Shown here: positions 24,231 to 37,226 of the stretch, piece by piece | Layout: every line of letters begins with the position of its first letter | Position numbering within the stretch: the first letter of the stretch is position 1 | DNA from: Magallana angulata | Taxonomy: Eukaryota; Mollusca; Bivalvia; Ostreida; Ostreidae | Direction of reading: 5' to 3' | Assembly: GCF_025612915.1 (NCBI RefSeq) | Contig: NC_069116.1 | Span: 41,509,090 to 41,573,089 of the forward strand | DNA: 64,000 bases | Program-made: the position numbers and the translations under genes | Notes under the pieces: model-generated | What the model was told of the DNA's origin: nothing | The model's input: the letters and a program-made list of their open reading frames with translations, nothing else | Databases searched by the model: none

Positions 24231-25029
24231 GTAAGGCAATAATACATAGAAGTAATTCTTTTTATACCACCTATATGTATGCCTTTATAAAGCAGAATGG
24301 GGCATACAACTTATATAACAATAAATCTTACCTGAATTTGATAAACAAATAATTGTTTATCGGTTATTGAATTTTTTTATAGTACTGATTATTAAGAATA
24401 TCTATATTGCAAAGAGCAAAAATAAAAAAAAAAAATGATTTGTCTTTAATTTTTAAGTTGTTGTTTGTTTTCATTATTATGCCTATTCCTGATCCATCAT
24501 TTCCACCAGCACCATATATGGTTAAACATATCAAATAATATATATAGCTTGAATAGTCAGAGCTGTTCATATTTAAGCTCAGTAAAATCTTGGATTGTAA
24601 AACTTAATACGCACCCAGTCTTAAAGACACACGAGAGGTTCCTTATTTTAGATAAATTTTCATGCATATCAAAATATGTAAAATATATCGTATGAAATTA
24701 AATATCATTACGGAATTACGCAGTGGAAATCCTCACATTGTGGAGATAGAAAAAAATTGTACAATAATGAAATATACGTCTCGTGTGTCCTTGAAATTAG
24801 TTTTACATAATATATCCTACACATTTTGAGACTGTTCAACTTACTGAGTTTGAAGTATTTTATTATCGTCAACTAGTTATGAACTGAATAAATTAGGATA
24901 GACAACAGATGAACCAAATAAAACAAATAAATTGCCATTTTAAAGAAAATGAATAAATGTTCCACTTTCAATCCATACAAATAGGTAGAGATAGTTATAA
25001 AGTGATTTTTGGTAATTTACTCTTTACAG

Positions 25030-27876
25030 ATGGTGTCGCATACCATGTCTTTCATTGTCATTCTACTCGCTGTTTCCGGTGCCCAGGCTGGAGTGTATGG
25101 TACTTAGCTTTTGTTTGTCTTTAGTTCTTATCGTGTGTATGTAAATAAACCAGAGTATCAGTTATATAAAAAAAAGTATATGCTGAAAATGATGATCAAA
25201 TCTCATATGTTTATATTTATATATATATTTTTTCGAATATAAAGGATCAGGTGAAACACTGTATACTTCTGATACTTTTTGAAGAAATTCTAAAAATTCT
25301 CAAAAATTTATTATCAAATGAATTAAACTTTATTTCATTGTCACAGGACGCGGGAGAAGCAACAATATGCCTGGCGGTATGCCTGGTAGTGGTATGCCAG
25401 GCAATGGAATGCCCAACATGGGTATGTCTGGAAATGGAATGCCTAACATGGGTATGTCTGGAAATGGAATGCCAAATATGGGTATGCCTGCTAATGGAAT
25501 GCCTAATATGGGTATGTCTGGTAGCGGAATGACTAATATCGGTATGTCTGGTATTGGTATGTCTAATATGGGTATGTCCAGTAATGGAATGCCTAATATG
25601 GGTATGCCCGGTAATATGATGAACAGACCAGGTAATATGCCTGCACCAGAACCATCTTCACCAGCAATGCCAGGAATTATGCAAGGTATAATTAATGCAA
25701 TGTCATCTGGTATGAACCATGGTTCCATGATGCCAGCCCCTGAACCAGGAATGATGTCCGGATCAATGATGCCAGGTTCCTCAACAAATGGAATGATGCC
25801 CGGAAATATGATGAACTCTCAGTCTCCAAATGGTATGAATCAGGGACCCATGATGCCATATCCTGAACCAGCCCCAGAAATGATGCCCAGATCAATGATG
25901 CCAGGTTCCTCAACAAATGGAATGATGACCGGAAACATGATGAACTCACAGTCTCCAAATGGTATGAATCAGGGACCCATGATGCCAGCCCCTGAACCAG
26001 GAATGATGCCCGGATCAATGATGCCAGGTTCCTCACCAAATGGAATGGTGCCCGGAAACATGATGAACTCACAGTCTCCAAATGGTATGAACCAGGGACC
26101 CATGATGCCAGCCCCTGAACCAGGAACGATGCCCGGATCAATGATGCCAGGTTCCTCACCAAATGGAATGATGCCTGGAAACATGATGAACTCACAGTCT
26201 TCAAATGGAATGAATCAGGTACCCATGATGCCAGCCCCTGAACCAGGAATGATGCCCGGATTAATGATGCCAGGTTCCTCACCAAATGGAATGATGCCCG
26301 GAAACATGATGAACTCACAGTCTCCAAATGGTATGAACCAGGGACCCATGATGCCAGCCCCTGAACCAGGAATGATGCCCGGATCAATGATGCCAGGTTC
26401 CTCACCAAATGGAATGATGCCCGGAAACATGATGAACTCGCAGTCTCCAAATGGTATGAATCAGGGACCCATGATGCCAGCCCCTGAACCAGGAATGATG
26501 CCCGGATCAATGATGCCAGGTTCCTCACCAAATGGAATGATGCCCGGAAACATGATGCCAGCCCCTGAGCCAGCTCAAGGAATGATGCCAAACGCAATGA
26601 ACTCGGCAACGTCAAGTATGATGCCCGGATCAATGATGCAAGGCCCTTCAAATGGAATGATGCCCGGTGCAATGATGAATAACCCACCCGGTATGAACCA
26701 GGGTCAAATGATGCCAGCTCCTGAACCAGCTTCTGGTATGATGCCAGGTTCCTCGTCAAATGGAATGATGCCAGGCTCAATGATGAACGGTCAATCCTCT
26801 GGAATGAATCAGGGTCCTATGATGCCAGCCCCTGAACCTGCCTCTGGTATGATGTCAGGAGCAATGATGCCAGGGGGTATGATGGCAGGTGGTATGCAAG
26901 GACAAATGATGGCTGGGGAAGAAATGATGCCAATGGGAAACGGTGGTCAAATGGGACAAGGCATGGGTGCAAGTGGTATGGGTGCAGGAGGCGAGGCAGC
27001 AATGCCAGCACCACCCCAACCAGCAGAGCCAGCGCAGCCCGCTGAAGTTGAAGGAGGAGAGTTTGAAGGTGGCGCTGCTGGTGGAGGCGCTAATGCTGGC
27101 TCTAAAATGATGATTATGGTAGGCGGAGCCAATGGAGGTGGTACACTGGTGTCATCTGGCGGTGCTGGTGCCGGTGATATGATGGTCATGACACCTGGTA
27201 TGGGAAGTGGAATGGGAGGAAACATGGGAATGAATGGAATGGGAGGAATCCCAATGTCACCTATAAATATGGGTATGATGATGGCTGCTGCCTCAATGAT
27301 GAATGGAATGAACTCGGGAATGAAAGGATCAATGATGGCAGGACCAAACATGATGATGCCACCCATGATGATGGGAGGTCCTCAAATTATGATTCCTTCT
27401 CCAAAAATGGTCCCAATGCAAATGATGCCTGCAATGATTAATATGCCTAACGCAATGGGAAACATGATGACACCTGGAATGAACGGTATGATGGGAAATG
27501 CAATGATACCTGCTATGGGAAATTCTATGGGACCAGGAATGATGGGAAATAAAATGGGACCAGGAATGATGGGAAATATGATGGGACCAGGATATCCATC
27601 AGGAATGGTCAATAATGGAAAAGGTAAAGAAAATTTTCTATTTATAAATTTTCACTTTTAAAATATAAACAGGAGCTCCTTAATCATCAACGGACAAATG
27701 TCTTATTGGTGATATTGTCCTGATACAATTTGTACTTTTTTAACAGGTTCCATGATGAGACGTAAGTTCTTTTTCTTTTCCTTTTATATCATTTAAAATG
27801 TAATCATTATTTCATCAACTTTAGAAAATTGCAATTGTCTTCTAATATTTTCTTTTGAATTTTTGTAGTATGGTAG
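25030..27876 (+). CDS. secreted Met/Gly/Pro-rich repeat protein (abductin-like composition)
   Basis: Four coding exons: 25030-25099 (70 nt), 25347-27623 (2277 nt), 27747-27761 (15 nt) and 27869-27876 (8 nt), all phase-1 junctions, giving 789 residues. The signal peptide MVSHTMSFIVILLAVSGAQA is followed by a mature start GVYGGRGRSNN. Then come G-M-P-N-M-G-M-S-G-N decapeptides (about 25400-25610), a core of 41-residue (123-bp) repeats (25720-26560) with M-M-P-A-P-E-P and S-P-N-G-M-N-Q-G-P, a Gly/Ala-rich segment with a short acidic stretch (about 27000-27180), and a Met/Gly/Asn-rich end; the tiny exons add S-M-M-R-L-W. It has no Cys. Periodic Met in a Gly-rich chain recalls abductin, the scallop hinge-ligament elastomer; a ligament or shell-matrix role is an inference. 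An AATAAA lies at 28210-28215. Confidence 0.82.
25720..26560 (+). repeat. 123-bp coding tandem repeats
   Basis: About six full units start at 25808, 25937, 26060, 26183, 26306 and 26429 (taken at ATGATGAACTC), 123 bp apart except the first, which is 129 bp. Units are nearly identical in DNA, including silent positions, indicating recent expansion or homogenisation in frame. Confidence 0.9.
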
Positions 27877-28215
27877 AAAGAGCTGCTCTTGCTTATCCAA
27901 GAAGACAATGAAAACTGTATTTTGTTATTTTCGATTTAAAATATTATGTATACAATGCCAAATACTGTTTTACTTATTGTATTTCTGGTTCATATTATAA
28001 AGTTTCATTTTATGAAATATCAAAAACACTTAGGTGTTTTTCTACGCTTAAGTAGCGTGTGCTAGTTAACAAAGTGCTGAAAATATGACAGCATTTCACA
28101 AACTTATATTCTTACAACCATTATTTGATGTAAAAAGGAGCTGACACCCTTCAGTATTTATTCTGAGGTTGTCATGCGGAAAACGCATGATTGAAAATGC
28201 CTTTAACATAATAAA

Positions 28216-29200
28216 AGGCTTTATATGTTAATTTTTTTTAAAGTAATTTAAAATTAATTACTTAGCACAAGAATAACAACGTTAGCTGATAATTTTTACC
28301 TCTTTCATTTGCAATTATAGGACAAATTCATGTATTGCTATTAATAAAATATATGCACTTTTCGTTATTAAAATATATTCTTATTCCTTTTGCTAAGGAA
28401 TGAATTTGATGCTCTGATCTGAAATTCGGCTTTTTGGTTTCTTTCTAAAAATAAAATAATAGGCAATAATAATAATAACAAATTGATACCAATTTAAAAA
28501 TTACATATTTACTCATAGTATAAACAGACCATTGTCTGTGAAAAAATAGGATTATAAATAAGATTAATAAATAAGATTATAAATAATAAAAAATAAGGTT
28601 ATAAATAAGATTAATAAATAAGATTATAAATAAGAAATAATAAATAAGATTATCCTTTCGGAAATAAAAATATTCGGAAAAATCATTCATGAAAGCTACT
28701 TCAAACTTATTTTTGTCCGTCAAATATCCCCAACTGTTTTCTTTAAAACGCTTTTGGGCATCTTTTATATCAGTCTGCAAATTATGAACATAGATATACA
28801 TAACAAACAAATATAGATTGCATGGAATTATTATATGCAAGAAATAAAAAGGATTTTGGCGATATTTTCTCAGAAAACTAGTGTTCTTATTATAATAATG
28901 TAATAGTAAATCGCTGTACAAATCAAATGAAATAAAAAAAAACAGGCTGCGTACACAAATGAATATTTATTTAATTATTTCAAGATGTAGATATATATAT
29001 ACAATCACGGGGATAGTCTTTCTTCTTTTTGATTCCCATCATCCCCTTCAAATGAAAATTTTAAAATCATACCTGTCCTTTAAATAGGAAATCTTTGCGA
29101 TCAGGTCGATGCATTTGTGCAAAATTTGATTAAGATTTGTTTAAATAATAATTGAATTCATTTTTCATTGCTTAATTTTCCCCAAAATATTTTTGACAAT
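28216..29200. other. intergenic with A-rich minisatellite
   Basis: AATAAGATTATAAATAAG-type repeats fill 28547-28654. An acceptor-like site at 28775 precedes an open minus-strand stretch (28774 down to about 28655: T-D-I-K-D-A-Q-K-R-F...) that could be a downstream exon of the neighbouring gene or chance. Confidence 0.4.
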
Positions 29201-29240
29201 AAGAAATGTTGAGAGTTTTACCTGCAGGATTTTCGTCGTC

Positions 29241-31090
29241 TTAATATCCTAAAAAAAGATAAAAACCAGAATTTTTTATTTCTTTAAATAGAACAGTCGT
29301 ATCAGGTGATTAATTCTATTGATGAAATAAAAATGAGTCTAAATTTGATGATTTCATTTGTTCTTTTTTTCTATCATTTCCCAATCTAAGAAAAATATTG
29401 ATAAAACATTAATAGCTAACAAAATGTAATATAACACACGATGCCATTTTTTAAGATGACAATCTCATACAACGTTACTTTTTAGGAGTTTTTTTTGTTT
29501 TATTAATAATGCTTTTTTTTTTAGATTTTGAAATGTATATTTCTGGTTTAGACATTCTTTAGTCACATGGTCATAGCTCTCGAAATGGTGACTACAGACA
29601 AATGATAGTTTTAAGGCTTAAAAAAATTAACAGCTAAATATCCACAAAAATATGTTAGTTTAATACAAACTTGTAGAGAACTTACGCCTTGGACTAATAT
29701 TAATGTTACTATTTGAGGGTCCTTGAGATTCTGTGGGGATAAAGTTGGATCCTGAACCTTTAACTGGCATCATATTGGTACCTGTCATCATATTGGCACC
29801 AGACGGTATGTTAGCATTCATCATGGATGGCACTATGTATCCCAAATTTTCTATCGAAGGCAATGTTTTAGTTGGTGACTGCATATTGGGTCTTCTTGGT
29901 TGATTCATGTTGGCTTTCAGTTTTGACATTACTTCAGTGGCCGACGATAAGGCATTTATCATGTCTGCTTTTGCAGTGTTGTCGGCCATCACGTCAGCCA
30001 TGTTTGGCTCGTTACTCATCATGTTCATCATCATGGCCACCATTTCTGGCATGTTAACATTAGACGCTTCCTGCGCCATATTGTTCGAACCTGGAGAAGC
30101 TATAATTCTATTCTTGTTTGGCATCATGGCGTTCGCTGAAACTATCACTGGGCTAGCTCTGTTTCTTCTAGCATCAAGGATGGTTGGGTCCCTCATAAAG
30201 CGGTTCTGGTTCTGAGTTGACTGGTCCGGACTGCCAATTGGTGGCCCAGAATTCATCACGGTCTCTCCATTCAATGCTTTAACCACAGTTGTCGGTCTTT
30301 CTTGGTTAAAAAAAAGTTAAACAATTCACCGTAATGACATTAAACTATTTAAACATTTCTTGAAATTGAAATGATGAGATGTAACGTTAAGTTTTTAGAT
30401 AACTTGAAACACTTGATTCAACATATTTTATATGTAGTTTTCTGATTTTTTTCCTGAACTAATCAAAACTCATTTTACTGTTTGAAATTGAATAAAGTTT
30501 CTGTCCCAAGATATTCATGCGGCACATTTGGACGATTTTTTCATAGAAACATACATACCTGTGAAAGAATGCAATTGAAATATCGATGAAAGGGAAAATA
30601 TTAAAGATATCTGAATTGGCACATTATCTTTTTTCACTCGGAAAAATTCACAGGAACGAAAAAAAATTCTCACGGAAATTTATAATGGGAAATGTTTACA
30701 TCTCTTCTCCACTTCAATCGGTCAATCGGAATACCTTGTACAATTAATTTTTCAAAGTTTTCATATGGGTACTTTCATCTCGCTTGTAATGAAAATCCCC
30801 GTAGACTTTTTATTTTAAACCGTGTATTAAAACCTAAGGAGTGTTTCAAATGTAAAATCTTGGGGTTTTTTTTCATACTATTGAATGGATATAATTTCAA
30901 CCCAGAGGTATCAGTATTAAAGTATAGAATAATTTAAGAAAATGTCCGGCGTAAATATTTTGACAGACTATAGAAACAATTAGGAAACCCAAAGGATGCT
31001 GCTGAACACAAAAATGAACTTGTACTTACGAAGAACAAATCCATGAGCTCCAACAAATAGCAGAAAAGTGAATATACCAATGTAGTACAT
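29241..31090 (-). CDS. secreted Met/Asn/Ser/Pro-rich protein, divergent cluster member
   Basis: Proposed coding exons on the minus strand: 31090-31030 (61 nt), 30300-29686 (615 nt) and 29248-29241 (8 nt), phase-1 junctions, giving 227 residues. The signal peptide is MYYIGIFTFLLFVGAHG. The long exon is less repetitive than its neighbours: Arg-rich patches (R-R-N-R-A-S-P), Met/Asn clusters (M-V-A-M-M-M-N-M-M-S-N-E), and Ser/Pro/Asn near the end, finishing at P-R-R. The last exon adds Tyr and a stop. The 27-nt third exon (29248-29222) also has a donor, so a further untranslated or alternative exon is possible. The same exon plan as the other five genes supports common origin. Function unknown; secretion is the only firm prediction. 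Confidence 0.68.
30490..30975 (-). repeat. interspersed repeat, copy 2
   Basis: Inverted relative to 9230-9705; it sits in the intron between the signal exon and the long exon of the gene above. Shared blocks include TTTCACTCGGAAAAATTCAC and the end TCTGTCCCAAGATATTCATG. Confidence 0.55.
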
Positions 31091-31260
31091 GGTCAACTAA
31101 AATAAAACATATAAGTCATATTACTACAAGCTTAACACTGCAAAAGGTGCCAAACTTAACAAACATCTTATAATACATATTGAGATTTAAAAAAAGTAAT
31201 ATAAACCAATTCCTTTGAGGAATACTTCACTGATAATAGAGGCTACTACATTTTACTTAC

Positions 31261-31349
31261 TCTCTTTCTGTTCTCTGTGGTTGAAGAGAAAGGAAAAACA
31301 CCAACAGGGGACGGAGTAAGATTTTAACGTATGCCTCTCAATTTTTATA
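31261..31349 (-). promoter_or_regulatory. TATA promoter and non-coding exon of the divergent member
   Basis: TATAAAAA on the minus strand (31342-31349), start expected near 31318, non-coding exon to a GTAAGT donor left of 31261; an acceptor 6 nt before the ATG completes the 5' UTR intron. Confidence 0.65.
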
Positions 31350-31639
31350 CGATTGCACTTCCGATGCTCTTTCCGGTTTTAGTTGAAACCTGGCATGTTA
31401 AGGCATTGTTCAGACAACGTTTACAAAAATCAAAAGTTGTAATGTGCAAGATATGCATGTCTCGTCTGAGTGACGAATCGACGGCAACCGGCATAACCCC
31501 TGCTTCAGGTGTACTGGTGAAAGGGAACGAGTGGCCACATGAAAGTGACAGCTACGCGTGTTTTCTTCTCTTTGAAACAGGTGTGTGTCAATTTGTCTGA
31601 AAATGTTATCATCAATTCTTCGAAACAATCTATGAACCG

Positions 31640-33869
31640 TGAATAATTCAAAGTGCCAATGTGTTAGTTGGTAAGGATAGTTACTTTCATGAATATTTTT
31701 AGGTTGATATAAATAGAAATTAAATCCTTTATATGTATATAAAAATTATTAAATAAGAAAAGTGCATCTGATTTGGTTTTATTTATTTTTTCATATTCCC
31801 AAACTGTTTTTTTTTTTCACGAAAAGAATATTTTTTAATTTGTCGAACAACATTTTTATTTGAACATGTTATATGATATATCACGGGGCTGAAGTTTAAG
31901 GTTTGTTAAAGATTTTTTCTGAAACTACGGACATTCAACTAATCATTTTTTACTCTTTAACACTGCATCGTAAAAGTGCTTGATTAAGATGGCTTTGTTT
32001 GCAAAATTCATAATGTATAATGTATTCTTTATCATGTAGATTTCAAATGTCTGAAACATGAATTGTTCATCATGGTTAATAAAAGCAGTTGGTAAAACAT
32101 TTACAGAAATAAAATTAAATATCCACTGTTGTTCGATGAGGATTTTAGTTTCTCAAACATATACTAGTAGGGACAATGCCTCCTAATTTAGAAATATTTT
32201 TTTCTTGGACTAAATAACACAAAATAAGCACAAAGCAAGGGACAACATTAAAGATATAAATTGGTTTCAATAAATCAGATGTTTCTTTTTAAAATCGATT
32301 TTTAAAAACTTAAAGACAAGGATATATTAGCAATATATCGGATTCTTTTGAAAATTGCAAGTTTTGCATTGGATGTAAACTGCGTTTGTAATTGGCAAAG
32401 TGTCAATATTTCCTTTGTAAATGTCAGTCAAATGACTTACCAAGTTATATTCATTGTAATAAAAATAATAGATATTGCATCTTTTTAACGATCGGCACAT
32501 GGCTCATGTACTCAAGGTGCCGATTTAAAAAATAACATGTGCATTTTGTGTATTTTTACAACTACCTTCTGTGTTTTACAACACATTTAAAGATGCAATA
32601 TCATGGTGATAAAGGCGATAAAGATCTAAAGAAACATGAATCAATGACTGAAAAAAAGCCCTAGGTAATCTACTAGAAGCCGTGAAACTGAACATATTTA
32701 AAGAATATATAATCTTTTATTGAGTATAAGGAGGTGGTCTCCTGATAATATTCAAAGAATGGTTTCTTATTTTGTACATTTATGTAATTTTCAACAATTA
32801 TGCGATTAAAAGTTAAATAGTCACTGATAAAACATGTTGGACAATACATTAAAAATCGATTTGTAGTGTTATCATTGACAAATACACTAGAAAATGTAAA
32901 AATTATATTATAACAAAACATTCCTTTACTAGTATCCATATTATTTTTTTAAACAGAGACGTGTTAGTTCTCAAGTAGAAATTTGAAATATACTTTACTG
33001 CTGAACAATTTTCAAACATTAATTTCTTGCTATGTGCATATTAAATCCCAGCATGTCAATTCACAAATAATAAAGGATGACATATTTAGCAAGGTACATG
33101 TATCTTATTTAGATTAAAGTGCAGATCTGCCTCGGTTTTAGTTTCTTTTGAGTTCTGGTTTCCTGTTTTTTAGTTTTCAAGCTGAATATCATTATGTAAT
33201 GTGTATCTATGCTTATTTTTGTAGACACATAATGTACCTGCTGTTTTAAAATAATATTTCATTGAAACATTTTACCTGTCTCAAGGTTAAGATTAAAAAG
33301 TGAAAATATCAATTTATGGCCCATTTAGCTCTTGTTGTATTGTGCACATATATATAAAAGCGAATGATTTTAAACTTTGAAATTCTAATCAAATTAATTA
33401 AATTAAATTAATTTGAATTAAAAAATTGTTTAAGCAATAAACGCTCTAAAGTGTCGAATGCATTTTGTCAATTTTTTTTGTACGTTATTAGTGTTCATAG
33501 TGTGAACTGAGATCGACATTTATTCTTCTTATTGTCAGTTTATAAATACTTTTCTTAATTTTTAGCTTTTTTGTCAAAACTTTGAAGACTTTGTGTTCCG
33601 TGCAAACATCTTCCTGAGTTTTCCTTACAAATCAGAATTGCCATCTCGGCGTAAAAAATACCACTCTTTTTTGTGAAATGATATTGATTTCATTCCTCGC
33701 AACGCAAGTTAAAATTAACTATGCTTTTTAAATTCGTCGTTCGGTGGTAGAAAAACAATGTTTTGCGAAATAGAGCTTGGAAAAAAGTTTTGTTTTGAAC
33801 ATATTTTATTGATTAAACAAAAAGATCAGAAACAAGTTCTAACAACTTACAAGTTCCTCTCCTTAAATA
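31640..33869. other. intergenic with a 132-bp inverted-repeat element
   Basis: AT-rich. A small element at 32471-32602 has inverted ends GATATTGCATCTTT. Nothing else is supported; open frames are short and without features. Confidence 0.45.
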
Positions 33870-34520
33870 TAACAATAGTTGTCATGCATATGAATATAGA
33901 ACAAAAGAAATTATAATATAGATATACACAAAGAAATATTCTTTAAATCTCAAGGATTCGTCTAGAAACTTTTGTACAGAAGCAATAATGCTTTTGTTGA
34001 TATGTAAAGGTAGGTTGTTGCTGCCATATAAAAGTAAATTAGTGTCAATATGGACTAAATCTATAGCTAACATAAACAATTGATCAAACATATTGTTTCT
34101 CGCTCTAGAATATTTTTTACAAGAAAAAAAGAAATGATACACATCTTCTGTTTGACCACATAAACACAACGGATTATCTATAATATTATGTCTCAGCTTT
34201 GTATGAATAATGTTGGTACAGCGTTTGCCTAAAGAAAAATAAATAGGGGGTTTCGTAACTTTAGGCATATGTTTGCAAAACAAATTGATTGAGGTGGCTG
34301 TTCTGGCTTCTATATTTAGTAAATTCCATTGATTGACAGTATCGGGTACAAATGATTTTTTAAGTAAATCTAACCTGCACTTAGGAACATTAAACTGATC
34401 CTTGTTTCGTGTGTTGTATCGCGATATATATTTTCCCGCTTGTTAGGGATAATATCAAATAAATAATCAGGCAGACTCCCCATGTTAAATTTGAACATAG
34501 TTTTCATCTTAGCGAAAAAA
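33870..34520 (-). mobile_element. LINE 3' fragment (C-terminal end of the reverse-transcriptase ORF)
   Basis: On the minus strand the translation runs A-G-K-Y-I-S-R-Y-N-T-R-N-K-D..., W-N-L-L-N, then a zinc-knuckle-like block C-L-C-G-Q-T-E-D-V-Y-H-F-F-F-S-C at about 34125-34180, and stops near 33882. This tail is typical of the C-terminus of LINE polyproteins in invertebrates. The 5' part (about 34440-34520, F-K-F-N-M-G-S-L-P-D-Y) is in another frame, so there is at least one frameshift near 34440, and the copy is 5'-truncated. Clade not determined. Confidence 0.7.
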
Positions 34521-35007
34521 GTCGTATGTCGTGTCACCATGCAGTCGTTTTACAAAGTTTAAACACAAATAGCCGTGAGTTAACACAGAAAATAAGGTGC
34601 ATTATTGTCTGAATTATTTTATTCACAACATTAATAGAGTACCAGTGTTTAACATATTTTAAATAACCATAAACCGTAAAAAAAAAGTACAAATATTTTT
34701 GTATATTGAATAATTGTAAATACAATAACAATACAATAAAATAACCAAATAAATCTTTTATAAAAATGTATAAATGCGTTACAAATAATCACAAAATGGT
34801 GTTGTGAATACAAAAGATCTCATATGGATTTTTAAAATATATAATTATATATTTCGGTCAAAATAAAATATACATAATTTGATAAATTACCTAGATGCAG
34901 GTAACACATTGAAAATTGCCATTCTTTTTCAGAATATTCCCACTTATTATTATTATTATTATTGATTTTTTTTTTGCCTTTTCTGTTGACTTTTATCGCT
35001 TTGTTAA

Positions 35008-37151
35008 TTAGTTGAATGAGAACAAACGACGACCGAGGGCCGAGCGGATGATTTTACGTTCTCGTCTGACTCCGCCCAGTATGGAACTATTTTCATTAAG
35101 TCTTCGAGAAAGGTATGGAAGAGCCTCATCAATAGTGCCACAGGGAATGGATTTGTACGTCATGTAGCCCGCTTGGCCTATAATACATCATATTGTAAAA
35201 TTAAAATTATTCAGAAAAGGATAAATTCAAAAATTGAAAAACTACTAAGTATATAAAATGTGATGCCTTAGAATTAAAGATTTTATTAATATTTACCCAA
35301 AGACAAGGAAATGAAGTCGGACATTCCATATGATTGTGCAAAGATAACTCTCTGGTCTGAACTTCTTGGTATTCCCAATTCAGCCATCCTTAAATTGCAA
35401 TAAGCCAAAAACCATGATTTGAATATATTTTATATTTGGAGATATACATGATTAATTTCATGCTAAAAAATGATAAAGGTTGTTTGATCAACTGTCAACA
35501 TCACAAACGCTTTCAACAATTCACTTCAAGTTACATGACAGACTTAATAGGAAATATAAAGAAACTTTAATAAAATCGTTTTCATTCTGCTTTGCTGTTC
35601 TTTATAATACTAAATGTTCATTGCGTGCTCACGTCACCTTCTCTGTTGGTTTACTAAACGAACACTCTACAGGCCGAATGATGTCTCTATACGTCTATGA
35701 AAAGGAAAGGTTAAGTTAACAGAGTATATTGTTAACAAGATGATTATCTAACTATTCCTGTGAAGGCCAAATACTTAGTACTCACTTGTTCGTCCCTCTT
35801 TTGACCGTGTCCTCGTTGTGAGATGCAATAGTTACGCAGAATTTCCCAGGATGCTTTGCGACTTTCTCCATCATGATGTCCATTGAACGGTTGTAGTTTT
35901 CGGTCGTTTTCTCGAAAGTTTCACAGACGGGGTCTGGGTATCCTTTCTTACTGGCTAAAGCTCTCTCTTTGTAGATGTAGGCCCCACGCACGAGTTTTGC
36001 ACCAAACGTAACGCCATGCGTCTGTGCAAGCTCGATGTCTTTCAGAAGAATGTTTGGAGTTTCCTGGGGGAGGGAAACAAAAGAGAAATGTTTTTCTCGT
36101 GTCCTGGAATGCATTGAAATTAAATTAAGTGAAAATAAGGATGAAAACAAACCTGACCTGGAGATAATTTTGATAAGTATTTGTCACGAGAGGTTCTGAA
36201 CCATTACAGTGAAGCATCATAGCCAGGGCTAACAAGTTAAGACATGGATTCAGATACGTGTACTCGGCATCCACCAGAATCATCAGCTTTCTCTCCATGG
36301 CAACCTGTTAACAATTATTCATTGTTTTGTTCTGAATATACTAACAATACTAGAATAGGGCAAAATGTTCAAAATGTATTGCCCGTATAATACCCTAGTT
36401 TCCACCTGTTTTTTGTTCATATTACATCTTACCTTACAAATTTGTTTTATTCTGTTTAAAGCTTTATTGAGCTGTGCAATTTCTATCGTTGAGAGATTTC
36501 CTAATTTCGTCACCTTTTATGGAAAAAAAATGTTTATAAAAGATTATACCTTCGCCAATAAAAATTATTGATCCTTTCGAGAGATTAAAACTTTGGGATA
36601 GTTAATTGTTATTATTAGCTTACCTCTTTGGATGTTTCCATCGAGTTTGCTATTTTCTCCACAACTTCTGGTTCAGAACTTGGAAATGGAATTTCAGCAG
36701 ACACAAATTTCTATGAACAAATTTATTATGATTAATAAAGCCGTATTAAAATAATAGTTGTTTATATCAGGAGAATTTTGGATATACAATGTAATTTCAA
36801 TACAAACACATAAGGCAAGAGGGAAAAGTCCAGACGGTTTGATTTGCATCATGGGGTTCTGGCTTCCGAGTGATGCTGTCATTTCCATGCAGTCTTTCAT
36901 GATTTTAAGGTTTCTATCAAAAAGCTGGTCAGCGTCACTGTAAAACAAAACAGTTGTTACTCAATCATTACACGTTTAATTGAATTTACAAATATTGGGA
37001 TAGTGTCGATGTAGTTAAAAACATTATGTAACCTCGGAGACCTCGTAGTTTAAGATGGCGTCCACGCAAAAACACCAAACTGAAGTAGTTCAAAACATAG
37101 ATTTGTTCTTCTGATGTATAACTTTTCTTTCGCACAATAAAAACATATTTG

Positions 37152-37226
<75 letters not shown>

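Noticed and set aside
25692-26780. 362-codon minus-strand frame opposite the Met/Gly/Pro gene
   Set aside because: It is generated by the 123-bp repeats and lacks signal, splice or promoter support.
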